A stretch of 64,000 nucleotides of DNA, taken from contig JAUILN010000010.1 in NCBI GenBank assembly GCA_030432695.1, positions 178,910-242,909 of the forward strand. Direction: 5' to 3'. The notes under the pieces were generated by a model. The model was not told where the DNA came from, did not search any database, and saw only the letters and a list, made by a program, of their open reading frames with translations. Shown here in pieces: positions 40,678 to 50,754 of this stretch; the first letter of the stretch is position 1; every line of letters starts with the position of its first letter. Both the position numbers and the translations under genes were made by a program. The DNA is from a bacterium (lineage in GTDB: Bacteria; Planctomycetota; UBA1135; UBA2386).

Positions 40678-42990
40678 ATGATCTGGATGCTGCTCGGCGC
40701 CCTCGCCATCGCCCTCGGCCTGACCCTGTTCGCGTTGGCCGCGCGCCGGCGTGAACTCCGGGCGATGCAGTCGACGCTCGCCGAGCAGCGGCGGGCCACC
40801 GAGGGCGGGGCCGCCAAGGCGCAACTGCAGTTCCCGGTCGTCGACCTGTCGCGCTGTCTGGGCTGCGCCACCTGCGTCGCGGTGTGTCCGGAGGACGGCG
40901 TGCTCGGCCTGGTGCACGGCCAGGCCCAGGTGGTCAACGGCGCGCGCTGCCAGGGCATCGCCGCCTGTGAGCGCGAGTGCCCGGTCGACGCGATCACCGT
41001 CACGCTGGCCGACGTCGAGACCCGCGAGGACATCCCTGCCGTCGCCGAGCACGGCGAGGTGGTCGGGACGCCGGGACTGTTCCTGGCCGGCGAGGTCACC
41101 GCACACGGGCTGATCCGCGTGGCGGTCGAGCACGGCACGATGGCGGCGCGCGAGGTCGCGGCGCGGCGTGAGGCGCGGGTCGGCGTCGCGGTGGCGCATG
41201 GCCGCACCGAGCAGGGCCTCGCCCTCCATCCCGGACCCGACGACCAGCCGCTCGACCTGCTGATCGTCGGCGCGGGCCCTGGCGGACTGGCCGCGGCGCT
41301 GGAGGCCCGCCGCCTCGGTCTGCGCTTCCGGGTCCTCGAACAGGAACCGCAGCTCGGCGGCACCGTGGCCCGCTACCCGCGCGGCAAGCTGGTGCTCACC
41401 GAGCCGGTCGACCTGCCGCTGCACGGCCGGATGCGGCGGCGGACCTGGTCGAAGGAAGAACTGATCGACCTGTGGACCGGGCTCGCCAGCGAGCACGAGC
41501 TGCCGATCGACTGCGGGCGGACCTTCACCGCGCTCGAGGCGGATCCTGCCGGCGGCTTCGCGGTGCACACCGACGCGGGCGAGGTCCATCACGCGCAGAA
41601 CGTCTGCCTGGCGATCGGCCGGCGCGGCAGTCCCCGGCGGCTCGGGGTGCCGGGTGAGGACCGCGCCGAGGTCGCCTACGAGCTGCGCGACGCCAGCGAG
41701 CACCGCGGCGAGCGCTGCGTGGTGGTCGGCGGCGGCGACAGCGCGGTCGAGACCGCGGTGGCCCTGGCGCGCCAGCCGGGCACCACGGTGACCCTGGTGC
41801 ACCGCGGCAGTTCGTTCGTGCGGACCCGCGCCAAGAACGAAGCTGCGCTGCGGGCCGCGGTTGCCGACGGCTCGATCGCGCTGCACACCGACGCACAGGT
41901 GGTCGAAGTCCGCGACGGCTTCGCGACCGTGCTGCATCGCGACAACCAGAGCTTCGAGATCGAGCAGGACCGGGTCTTCGTGCAGGTCGGCGGCGTGCCG
42001 CCCTTCGACCTGCTGAAGCGCGCCGGGGTGTCGTTCGATCCTGCACACCGGCAACTGCCCCCGGAGCGGGCGCGCCGCGCCGGCACGCCGGGCGAGGAAC
42101 GCGGCACCGGCTTCGCGGCGGCGCTGTGGACCGGCTTCGCGCTGTGCCTCGCCACCCTGGCCTTCGCGGCGTGGCACGCCGACTACTACGCGCTACCTCT
42201 CGCCGCCCGCCCCACCCACACCGCCCACGACCTGCTGCGCCCCGGCATGGGCCTCGGCCTGGCCTTCGGCATCACCTCCGCCGCACTGATCGTCGCCAAC
42301 CTCGCCTACCTGCTGCGCCGCGCCAGCGTCGCCGGCTTCCGCTTCGGCTCGCTCGGCGCCTGGATGAACGTCCACGTCGCCACCGGCCTGTTGGCCTTCC
42401 TGCTGACGCTGCTGCACGCCGCGATGGCGCCGCGCGACACCTCGGGCGGCCACGCCTTCTGGGCGCTGTTGATCCTGCTCGGCACCGGCGCGGTCGGCCG
42501 CTACCTGTATGCGTGGCTGCCGCGCGCTGCCAACGGCCGGGAGCTGAAGCTCGAGGAGATCCGCCAACGCCTCGGCACCGAGCGCGAGGCGTTCGCCGGC
42601 GTGCCCGCGGAGCTGCGTGCCGCGGCGCGCGGCGCGATCGACCGGCTCGGCGCCAGCGAGCAGTGGCAGAGCGGCTTCGTCGGTCGCTTCACCGCGTTGT
42701 TCCGCTCGCAGTCCGCACTGCGCCACGAACTCGACGCGCTGGCGGCACGGGCCCGTGAGCACGGCCTCGGCGCAGTCGAGACCACCGCGATCCGCCGGCT
42801 GGTCCGCGACGCGCACCGCACCGCGCTGGCCGCCGCCCACCTCGAAGACCTCCGCGCGGTGCTCTTCACCTGGCGCTGGCTGCACCGCTGGGTGGCCGCG
42901 CTGATGGTGGTGCTGCTGGTGGTCCACGTGATCCACGCGCTGACCTACGGCTCGTACTTCGGCGGCCTCGCCGCGGGGGCGGTGCGATGA
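40678..42990 (+). CDS. Ferredoxin / FAD-NAD(P) oxidoreductase / cytochrome b-like membrane fusion protein
   Basis: N-terminal TM; CLGCATCVAVCPEDG and CQGIAACERECPVD (4Fe-4S-like); LLIVGAGPGGLAAALEARR and CVVVGGGDSAVETAVALA (two dinucleotide-binding sites); C-terminal TM helices with spaced His (NVHVATGLLAFLLTLLHAAM; LHRWVAALMVVLLVVHVIH). Confidence 0.88.
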   Translation: MIWMLLGALAIALGLTLFALAARRRELRAMQSTLAEQRRATEGGAAKAQLQFPVVDLSRCLGCATCVAVCPEDGVLGLVHGQAQVVNGARCQGIAACERECPVDAITVTLADVETREDIPAVAEHGEVVGTPGLFLAGEVTAHGLIRVAVEHGTMAAREVAARREARVGVAVAHGRTEQGLALHPGPDDQPLDLLIVGAGPGGLAAALEARRLGLRFRVLEQEPQLGGTVARYPRGKLVLTEPVDLPLHGRMRRRTWSKEELIDLWTGLASEHELPIDCGRTFTALEADPAGGFAVHTDAGEVHHAQNVCLAIGRRGSPRRLGVPGEDRAEVAYELRDASEHRGERCVVVGGGDSAVETAVALARQPGTTVTLVHRGSSFVRTRAKNEAALRAAVADGSIALHTDAQVVEVRDGFATVLHRDNQSFEIEQDRVFVQVGGVPPFDLLKRAGVSFDPAHRQLPPERARRAGTPGEERGTGFAAALWTGFALCLATLAFAAWHADYYALPLAARPTHTAHDLLRPGMGLGLAFGITSAALIVANLAYLLRRASVAGFRFGSLGAWMNVHVATGLLAFLLTLLHAAMAPRDTSGGHAFWALLILLGTGAVGRYLYAWLPRAANGRELKLEEIRQRLGTEREAFAGVPAELRAAARGAIDRLGASEQWQSGFVGRFTALFRSQSALRHELDALAARAREHGLGAVETTAIRRLVRDAHRTALAAAHLEDLRAVLFTWRWLHRWVAALMVVLLVVHVIHALTYGSYFGGLAAGAVR

Positions 42991-45143
42991 AGCTCTCCGA
43001 CCCGCGGCTGTGGATCGTGCTGTTCTCGCTGGCGGCGGTCGCGCTGATGGCGGTCGGCGACCTGGCGCTCGAAGCACCGGGTCCGCTCACCACCGCCCAC
43101 GCCCGCCAGCCCGAACTCAGCGGCCTGGGTAGCTGTTCGAACTGCCACGGCGGCTGGACCTCGGACATGACCGCGTCGTGCCTCGACTGCCACGAGGCGA
43201 TCGACACCCAGCTCGATGCCGGTGCGGGCCTGCACGGCCACCTCGGCCGCGACCACGTCGCGCAGTGCGCGGTCTGCCACAGCGAGCACCACGGCCCGGC
43301 CTTCCAGATCGTCAACGACCGCTCGTTCGCGATCGCCGGCGTGCCGGAGCGCAAGGCCTTCGACCACGACCGGATCGGCTTCGCGATGGCCGGCGCGCAC
43401 CTCGAGCTCGCCTGCGCGGAGTGCCACGTACACGCCGACGCCGCGGTGCTCGAGGACGGCAGCCACCGCTACCTCGGCCTCGACCAGGACTGCGCGAGCT
43501 GCCACGACGACGCGCACGGCGGCGACTACCGCGCGGTGGGCTGCGCCGACTGCCACGGCCAGACCAGCTTCGACACGCTCGAGCCCCGCGACCACGCCCG
43601 CTTCCTCGAGCTGGCAGGCCCGCACGCCGAAGTCCTCTGCCAGGACTGCCACGAGCCGAGCACGCCCCACGCGCTGGAGTCGATCGGTCGCGGCACCGCA
43701 CCGCGCGCCGCGCGGACCTGCGCCGACTGCCACACCTCGCCGCACCGGAGCCTCGACGAGGCCACCCCGCTCGCGGTCCAGAGCGACGGCCCCGCCGCGA
43801 TCGACCGCTGCGCCGCCTGCCACCACCCGGTCGACCACCAGGCGTTCCGCGACCCGTCGCTGCAGGAACTCGACGCCGACCGCCACGCCGCGTTCGGCTA
43901 CCGCCTCGACGCGCCGCACGACCAGGCCGGCTGCACCGACTGCCACGACCCGGACCTCGCCTTCGCCGAGCGCCACCCCGGCCGCGGCCAGAACGACTGC
44001 GCCCGCTGCCACGACGACCCGCACGGCGGCCAGTTCGCCGACAGCCCGTTCGGCCGGGTCGGCTGCACCGGCTGCCACGAGACCACCGCCTTCGAGCCGC
44101 ACGCCTTCGGCATCGACTCGCACCACGCGCACGCCGGGCTGGCGCTGGAGGGAGTCCACCGCGACGCGGCCTGCGAGGACTGCCACACCGCGCCCGAGGC
44201 CGATCAGCCGCGGCGCTTCCGTGGCGACGGCGCGCAGTGCCGGCGCTGCCACTCCGACGCCCACCGCGGCGCCTTCGACCGTCTGCCACCCGACCTGCTG
44301 GCGAACGACCAGGCCGCCGACAGCCACGGCGCCTGCGCGCTGTGCCACCAGCCCACCACCTTCGCCGAGCCGATCGAGGGCCGCTTCGACCACGGCCTGC
44401 ACACCGGCTTCGTGGTCGACGGCGCCCACGCCCAGGACGGCTGCGCGATCTGCCACCCGCGGAGCGCCGAGCCCGACGCCCACGGCCGCACCTTCGGGGT
44501 CGTCGCCGAGCGCTTCGGCGAGTTCACCAAGGGCTGCGCCACCTGCCACCGCGACCCGCACCACGCGGTCTTCGACGCGACCACGCGCCCCGCGCAGGTC
44601 GCCGGCCGCAGCGACTGCGCCCGCTGCCACGAGACCACCTCGTTCCGCGCCCTGCCGCACGGCTTCGACCACGGCGCCTGGACCGGCTTCGCGCTGCAAG
44701 GCGTCCACGCCGAGGTCGGCTGCACCGACTGCCACGCGCCGCTCGACCAGCCCGATCCCGACACCGGCCGCACGCTCGCGCCCGCCGCCGGCACGGTCTG
44801 CGCCGCCTGCCACGCCGATCCACACGACGGACAATTCGCCGGAGGTGGACTCCGCGCCGAAGGTCTCACCGACTGCGCGCGCTGCCACACCACCGAGCGG
44901 CGCACGAACGCCACCGAACACGCGTTCCGACTGGTCGGCTTCGACCACGAGACCGACGCGCGCTTCCCGCTCGGCGAAGCCCACCGCGCGGTCGACTGCG
45001 CGCGCTGCCACAAGCCGTTCACCGGCAGCCAGGGCCAGGAGCTCCTGCGCTACCGCCCGATCCCGCACACCTGCGCCGACTGCCACGGTCGCCGCGACAA
45101 CCCACTGCGTCGCCGCGGCACCAGCGGCGGAGGCGGACGATGA
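42987..45143 (+). CDS. Large multihaem cytochrome c, 23 CxxCH motifs
   Basis: 718 aa, 23 CxxCH counted from the ORF translation; N-terminal signal/anchor; ATGA overlap with the upstream gene. Confidence 0.93.
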   Translation: MKLSDPRLWIVLFSLAAVALMAVGDLALEAPGPLTTAHARQPELSGLGSCSNCHGGWTSDMTASCLDCHEAIDTQLDAGAGLHGHLGRDHVAQCAVCHSEHHGPAFQIVNDRSFAIAGVPERKAFDHDRIGFAMAGAHLELACAECHVHADAAVLEDGSHRYLGLDQDCASCHDDAHGGDYRAVGCADCHGQTSFDTLEPRDHARFLELAGPHAEVLCQDCHEPSTPHALESIGRGTAPRAARTCADCHTSPHRSLDEATPLAVQSDGPAAIDRCAACHHPVDHQAFRDPSLQELDADRHAAFGYRLDAPHDQAGCTDCHDPDLAFAERHPGRGQNDCARCHDDPHGGQFADSPFGRVGCTGCHETTAFEPHAFGIDSHHAHAGLALEGVHRDAACEDCHTAPEADQPRRFRGDGAQCRRCHSDAHRGAFDRLPPDLLANDQAADSHGACALCHQPTTFAEPIEGRFDHGLHTGFVVDGAHAQDGCAICHPRSAEPDAHGRTFGVVAERFGEFTKGCATCHRDPHHAVFDATTRPAQVAGRSDCARCHETTSFRALPHGFDHGAWTGFALQGVHAEVGCTDCHAPLDQPDPDTGRTLAPAAGTVCAACHADPHDGQFAGGGLRAEGLTDCARCHTTERRTNATEHAFRLVGFDHETDARFPLGEAHRAVDCARCHKPFTGSQGQELLRYRPIPHTCADCHGRRDNPLRRRGTSGGGGR

Positions 45144-46858
45144 ACCGAAGACCTGCCGTCGCCCTGTGGGCGGCGCTGTGCGCGCTGGGCAGCCTCGCCC
45201 ATGCGCAGGACGACCCGTTCCGCCGCCTGCCGGTCCGCGTGCTGTCGACGCTCGACGACGGCACGCTGGTGGTCGACCGCGGCCGCCGCGACCAGGTGGA
45301 GATCGACGACCTGGTGCTGTTCCTACCCGGTGCCGGCGCGATGCAACGCGGCTCGGTGGTGCGGATCGAGGACCGCTCGGCGGTGGTCCGACCACAGCAG
45401 CGCGGCGTGCAGTTGCCGGCCGGCACCCGCGGTGAGGTGTTGATCCCGAAGACCCGCGGCGCGCGACCGGACCCCACGCCGACGCCGACGCCGGCCGATC
45501 CGGAAGCGGCGCAACAGCCCGACGCCCAGCCCGACGACCGCCCCGCCGAACCACGCTGGGCCAACCGCGACCCCGACTGGCAGCCCGGCGACCCGCTGCT
45601 CGATGCGATGCGGCCGGTGCGCCCCGAGGACCGCGGCGCGAGCTACCGCGGCCGGATCTGGTTCGACGGCCAGATGGTCGACGCCGGGGACGACCTGGAC
45701 ACCAACTCGCTGGCTCGACTCGGTGCCGACGTGTCGCTGGAGAACCCGTTCGGCAAGGGCGGCCGCATCCACGTCGACGGCGAGCTGATCTGCCGCAACG
45801 AGCTGCTCGACGACCAGGGCGTCGACCTGCTGTTCCGCGAGTTGAGCTACGCGGTGGGCGGCGACCGGTTCAGCCGCCAGCGGGTCGAGTTCGGTCGGTT
45901 CCTGCAGCGCGGCATCCCCGAGTTCGGCTACCTCGATGGCGTGGAGTACGAGTATCGCGCCGGCGAGGACGACGAACATCGCTTCGGCGGCAGTCTCGGG
46001 TTCATGCCCGTACCCGACGACGACTTCGAGTCCTTCGACGACTTCCAGGCCGCGGGCTACTGGGCCTGGACCACCGGCCACGCCCAGGAGTTCGAGTTCC
46101 GCGGCGGCTTCCAGAAGACCTGGCACAAGGGCGAGACCGACCGCGACCTGTTCATCCTGAAGTCGCGCTACCTGCCGAGCCGGATCCCCGACGCCAATCC
46201 CTGGGACCTGCAGGCGACGGTGTGGATCGATCTCTACACCGGCAGCGATCAGGTGAAGGGCGACGGCGTCGAGATCACCCAGGCATTCGTGTCGTCGGGC
46301 CGCGACTTCGACGATGGCAGCCGGGTGGAGTTCGGCTACCGCCGGGTCCGCTTCCCCGAGATCGACCGCAACGAGTTCCTGCCGATCCAGCAGGCGCAGC
46401 TCGCCGACAACCGCTACGACCGACTCACGTTCGACTGGTGGCAGCCGCTCGCCGCAGACGGCCCGCAGCTCGAGACCCGCCTGGCGGTGTGGAGCGACGA
46501 GCGCACCGAGGGCGCCGCCGGCGAAGTCGGCCTGGTGTTCAACGGCTGGCTGGTCGAGGGTTCGCGGACCCGGATCGCGCTGTTCGCCGACGACAGCGAC
46601 CTGGGTTTCCTCCTGGGCGGCCGCGGCAGCTTCGACGTGTTCGACGACAGCGGCTCGTGGAACCTGCTCTACGAGTACTTCAACCAGCACATCGACGGCA
46701 TGCCGTCCGACCGCGACGACATCGCCCAGCAGCGGCTCGAGCTCGGCCGCAGCTTCACCTTCGAGGGCGGCCTGTCGACCTCGTTGACCGCCGGCGCGGT
46801 GCGCTGGGACGACGAACTCCACTGGCGCCTGGGCGTCTTCCTCCAGCAGTCCTTCTGA
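45140..46858 (+). CDS. Putative outer-membrane beta-barrel (porin-like) protein
   Basis: Signal peptide ...ALGSLAHAQ; Pro-rich linker; long amphipathic alternating C-terminal region ending in Phe (LGVFLQQSF); ATGA overlap with the multihaem gene. Confidence 0.75.
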   Translation: MNRRPAVALWAALCALGSLAHAQDDPFRRLPVRVLSTLDDGTLVVDRGRRDQVEIDDLVLFLPGAGAMQRGSVVRIEDRSAVVRPQQRGVQLPAGTRGEVLIPKTRGARPDPTPTPTPADPEAAQQPDAQPDDRPAEPRWANRDPDWQPGDPLLDAMRPVRPEDRGASYRGRIWFDGQMVDAGDDLDTNSLARLGADVSLENPFGKGGRIHVDGELICRNELLDDQGVDLLFRELSYAVGGDRFSRQRVEFGRFLQRGIPEFGYLDGVEYEYRAGEDDEHRFGGSLGFMPVPDDDFESFDDFQAAGYWAWTTGHAQEFEFRGGFQKTWHKGETDRDLFILKSRYLPSRIPDANPWDLQATVWIDLYTGSDQVKGDGVEITQAFVSSGRDFDDGSRVEFGYRRVRFPEIDRNEFLPIQQAQLADNRYDRLTFDWWQPLAADGPQLETRLAVWSDERTEGAAGEVGLVFNGWLVEGSRTRIALFADDSDLGFLLGGRGSFDVFDDSGSWNLLYEYFNQHIDGMPSDRDDIAQQRLELGRSFTFEGGLSTSLTAGAVRWDDELHWRLGVFLQQSF

Positions 46859-46871
46859 TCCCGAGGTTCCC

Positions 46872-47555
46872 ATGGACCGTCGAACCACCGACTCCCCCGA
46901 CCCCCGGCAGCCGCGACTGCGCCGCAACTGGATCGCCCTGGCCCTGCTCGGCTACCTCGCCACCGCCTGCATGACCGCAGCACTGCCCGACATCTCGCGC
47001 CATCGCTGGTGGTCGGGCCTCGGCCCGGTGCTGCCGCACGACAACTTCCCCGCCGACTGCTCGCTGTGCCACGAAGGCCAGGACTGGAACCAGCTCCGCG
47101 AAGACTTCACCTTCGACCACGAGGCCGAGACCGGCTACGCGCTGCAGGGTGCCCACGATGCCGCGATGTGCCTGCGCTGCCACAACGACCGCGGCCCGGC
47201 CGGCGAGTTCGCGCGGATGGGCTGCTCCGGCTGCCACGGCGACATCCACCAGGGCGACCTCGGGCCGCGCTGCGAGACCTGCCACACCGAGCGCGACTGG
47301 CGACCGGTCGGCCAGGTGGAGCTGCACTCCCGCACCCGCTTCCCGTTGGTGGGCGTGCACAGCTACGTGGCCTGCCACCGCTGCCACCCCGGCTCCGCGG
47401 TCGGCAACTTCGTGCCCAACGACCCGCGCTGCGAGACCTGCCACCAGGCGGACCTGGCCGCGGCCAACAACCCGCCGCATATCAACCTGGGCTGGGTCGA
47501 CGACTGCCAGCGGTGTCACATCCCGACGGCGTGGAATCAGGCGGTGCGGCGCTGA
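46872..47555 (+). CDS. Heptahaem cytochrome c lipoprotein
   Basis: Lipobox YLATAC; CSLCH, CLRCH, CSGCH, CETCH, CHRCH, CETCH, CQRCH. Confidence 0.9.
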   Translation: MDRRTTDSPDPRQPRLRRNWIALALLGYLATACMTAALPDISRHRWWSGLGPVLPHDNFPADCSLCHEGQDWNQLREDFTFDHEAETGYALQGAHDAAMCLRCHNDRGPAGEFARMGCSGCHGDIHQGDLGPRCETCHTERDWRPVGQVELHSRTRFPLVGVHSYVACHRCHPGSAVGNFVPNDPRCETCHQADLAAANNPPHINLGWVDDCQRCHIPTAWNQAVRR

Positions 47556-47746
47556 GTTGGCGCGGGCGCACGGCGAGGGGTGGCGGAGCGCCCTATCGGG
47601 CTTGGCGGTCTCGACACACGGGGAGCCTGTAGACTCCTTCGGGTGACTGGCACATCCGCAGCGGAGCGCGGGCGGTCTTTCCGCTCCCAGACGAGCATTG
47701 CATCGACTCCCGAGGTTTCGCATCTGCGCAGCCGGGACGATTCGCA

Positions 47747-49384
47747 ATGACGCACCGTAGCAAGCAAGGATCGTCCGAAGCGCACACCAGCCCGGATCGG
47801 GGCAGGACCCGCCTACGTACCCCTATCGTCGGCTGGCGACGGGTCCTCACGCTCGGCAGCCTCGTGCTGGTCTGCGTGGTGTCCCTCCTCGCCTGGCGCC
47901 CCGACGAGACGAGCAGGTCGGCTCCGCTCGAGCAGGGAACCACGGCGACGGACTCTCCGCACTCCATCCGGCTGAGCGGCGAACGGTCTCCGGACGCGGC
48001 ACCACGCGAAACGGTCGAAACCGGTTCTCGTGCGGCATTCGAGGCGCCGGCGAACGAGTCCACCTTCCGCGTCATCACACGTCTCGACGGCCGACCCTGT
48101 CGCTCCAAGCTGGCACTCTGGGACGTCGACCGCTCCCTGTTCGAATCCGGCATCTGCTTCAGTCACACGAGTTCGGGGGATGGGCTTCACGAACTGCCTC
48201 CCGACCACGCCGGCGAGACGGTGTTCGTCTGCAGTCCGGACTCCTACCTGGAGCGGATCCCGATCGACTCGCTCTCCACGGCAACACCGACGATCGTCGA
48301 CCTCACCCGGAGTCCGGTGGCTCGCATCGCCCTGCGCAACGTTCCCGCGGGTCTGCGGTCGAGCCACGAGATCCTCGCCGGAATCGGCTACGAGAACCGT
48401 GCGCGCTTCGAAGGGTTCGGACTCGGGGCCACGCAGTTCCACTTCGAACGGGTCGTCGAGGGCGACCTCGTCGAGTTCCCGCTCCAGCTTCCCGAGACCG
48501 CAACGATCGGGGTGAAGGTCCGCGCGCGGGGAACGAAGCGCGTACGCGAAGTCGCCCGCGTCGAGGTGAGTCCGACCGAACTCTGGAAGGAGGTGGACCT
48601 CGCGCACCTCGCGGACTTCGTCGATCCTGGCGACCTCGACCTCCGCGTTCACTTCGACTCGCCCCGCCCATGCGGCGAGCTGACGCTCCAACTCCGCCTC
48701 GGCTCGAAGACCCTGTGGAGCGGCACCTGCGAGCGCGCTTCGGACGAGCGCACGGTCACCCTCACCGCACAGGGCTTGCAGCGCGGCCGCTACTCCATCT
48801 GGCTTCGTAGCGCGCCGCCCGGCTCGAGACTCCCGTTGGGAGAAGTCGAGATCACCGGCCCGCGGCAGATCTTCGAAACGACCGTTGCGACGAACGCGAC
48901 GGTCCTTGCTCGAGTGGAGTCGGAGGACGAGATCCAGGGCCGCGTCACGATCCTGGTCCGCGACCTCGGCGGACGCGTTCTCGCCGCGCGGGGTGACGAC
49001 TGCTCGGACCCGTCCATGGAGCTCGAGACCGCGCCGCTCCCGGCGGGTCGTTACTCCATCCAAGCCCGATTGGACGGCGGAACCATGGCGTCGGTAAGGA
49101 CCCCATTGGTCGTGCCTTCCTCCGGACAGGCTCGAGCGCTCCTGAAGCTCGTTCCTGCCGGCAGGGTCTACGCGGAAGACGAGTTGCGCGACCCGCTGCG
49201 CGGTGGGAACGGTGTGCTGACCGATCACCAGACCGGTCACAGCTTCGCCTTCCGAGGCGGCCCCACGGCGCTCCCGCTGGGCCGGTATCGATTGGACTGG
49301 ACCGGCCACTACGTGGAGTTCGAAGTCCGATCCGGCAAGGACACGGAGATTGCCGGATCGATGGCGCGCGCGACGGACCGCTGA
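47747..49384 (+). CDS. Membrane-anchored hypothetical protein with regulatory-like beta domains
   Basis: 545 aa; single N-terminal TM (VLTLGSLVLVCVVSLLAW); beta-rich repeats. Confidence 0.65.
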   Translation: MTHRSKQGSSEAHTSPDRGRTRLRTPIVGWRRVLTLGSLVLVCVVSLLAWRPDETSRSAPLEQGTTATDSPHSIRLSGERSPDAAPRETVETGSRAAFEAPANESTFRVITRLDGRPCRSKLALWDVDRSLFESGICFSHTSSGDGLHELPPDHAGETVFVCSPDSYLERIPIDSLSTATPTIVDLTRSPVARIALRNVPAGLRSSHEILAGIGYENRARFEGFGLGATQFHFERVVEGDLVEFPLQLPETATIGVKVRARGTKRVREVARVEVSPTELWKEVDLAHLADFVDPGDLDLRVHFDSPRPCGELTLQLRLGSKTLWSGTCERASDERTVTLTAQGLQRGRYSIWLRSAPPGSRLPLGEVEITGPRQIFETTVATNATVLARVESEDEIQGRVTILVRDLGGRVLAARGDDCSDPSMELETAPLPAGRYSIQARLDGGTMASVRTPLVVPSSGQARALLKLVPAGRVYAEDELRDPLRGGNGVLTDHQTGHSFAFRGGPTALPLGRYRLDWTGHYVEFEVRSGKDTEIAGSMARATDR

Positions 49385-49608
49385 CCGGCACCCGCCACGC
49401 GAAGCACTCTCGGCGGCACGCGCGGAGAGACGCGGAGCCCCTCGCGTGTCGTGCTCGTCCGCGGCGATCCGCCGCTGACGGCGGGCCGCTACGAGCCTAC
49501 GCCGTACCGCCCAGCAGGCGGTTTGCGCACCCTCCCCGCCGGTTGACGGATCCGGAGCTGCCGACTCGGATGGACCCTCCATCCGCAGCGCATCCCGCCG
49601 ATCCGTCC

Positions 49609-50754
49609 ATGACCCACCCTCTCCTCCCGCTCACCCTCCTGATCACGTCGCTCGCCGCGACGGCCACCTGCTCCGCGCAGGGCGGCAATCCCAACCTCCG
49701 CCTGTGGCTGCGCACCGACGCCGGTGTGGCCACGTCCGGCAACCTCGTCGATTCGTGGACCGACCAGTCGGGCGCCGGCGACCAGTTCACCGCGGGCGGC
49801 ACGGACCGTCCGCAGTTGGTGAGCGACGGACAGCGCGCCTTCCTGCGCTTCGAAGGCACGCAGGAGCTGCACGCGCGCCTGCCCTACACACTGCAGTCGG
49901 CGACCATCCTGGCACTGTTCCGCTACCGTGGGCTCACCTCCGACAACGACTATCTGTACAGCTTCGGCAACAATGGCGTGAGCGGCTCGCAGATGCCGTT
50001 GTCCCGCCGCGGCGGCACGCGCTCCTACCACTTCGATGGGCGCACGGTGAACTTCGGCGCGCCGATCCCCGGCGGCCGTTGGACGGTCTCGACCCAGGTC
50101 TTCGGCGACGGTGGTCCTGACCACCACGACCTCTACCTCGACGGCGCGGTGGCGATGCAATCGACCGCGAGCAATGCCTACTCCGTGGATTGCACCACCG
50201 CACGAATCGGCGACTGGAGCGGCTGCTGCTTCCGCTTCCGCGGCGACCTGATGGAGCTGGTGATCTACGACCGGGTGCTGACGCCGGCGGAGCGGGCCGC
50301 CGAGGAAGCTCGGCTCCGCGCCCTGGTCGCGGGTGCGTTCGTCACCACGCAGGGCATCGGCTGCCTGGGCAGCATCGGCCGTCCGACGCTCGGCCCCGCG
50401 ACCGGCAGCCGGCCGGCGCTCGGCAGCACCTTCCTTTCCGAGACGACCAACGTCCCGCCCGGCTCGTTGGCCCTGCAAGGCGTCGGCTTCGACGACGTCC
50501 AGCGCGGCTCGGTCGCCCTGCCGGCGTCACTCGCCGGACTCGGTCTGGGTGCCGACTGCTTCCTCCAGGTCGATATCCTCGACACCCTGCCGCTGCTGCC
50601 CCACGGCACGCAGGCCGACTGGAGCCTCGCGATCCCCAACGACCCGGCGCTCGCCGGCGCGGCGCTGCATGCCCAAACGATCGTCTTCGACGCGGCCGCG
50701 AACGCGCCCGGACTGACGCTGTCGAACGAGATGTCGCTGAGTCTGGGGCTCTGA
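49609..50754 (+). CDS. Secreted LamG/concanavalin-like protein with C-terminal module
   Basis: Signal MTHPLLPLTLLITSLAATATCSAQ; NLRLWLRTDAGV...LVDSWTDQSG...RGDLMELVIYDRVLTPAE. Confidence 0.78.
   Translation: MTHPLLPLTLLITSLAATATCSAQGGNPNLRLWLRTDAGVATSGNLVDSWTDQSGAGDQFTAGGTDRPQLVSDGQRAFLRFEGTQELHARLPYTLQSATILALFRYRGLTSDNDYLYSFGNNGVSGSQMPLSRRGGTRSYHFDGRTVNFGAPIPGGRWTVSTQVFGDGGPDHHDLYLDGAVAMQSTASNAYSVDCTTARIGDWSGCCFRFRGDLMELVIYDRVLTPAERAAEEARLRALVAGAFVTTQGIGCLGSIGRPTLGPATGSRPALGSTFLSETTNVPPGSLALQGVGFDDVQRGSVALPASLAGLGLGADCFLQVDILDTLPLLPHGTQADWSLAIPNDPALAGAALHAQTIVFDAAANAPGLTLSNEMSLSLGL

Noticed and set aside
42945-45554. 869-aa minus-strand ORF
   Set aside because: Mirror of the 23-haem gene; Ala/Val/Gly/Arg-rich shadow ORF.
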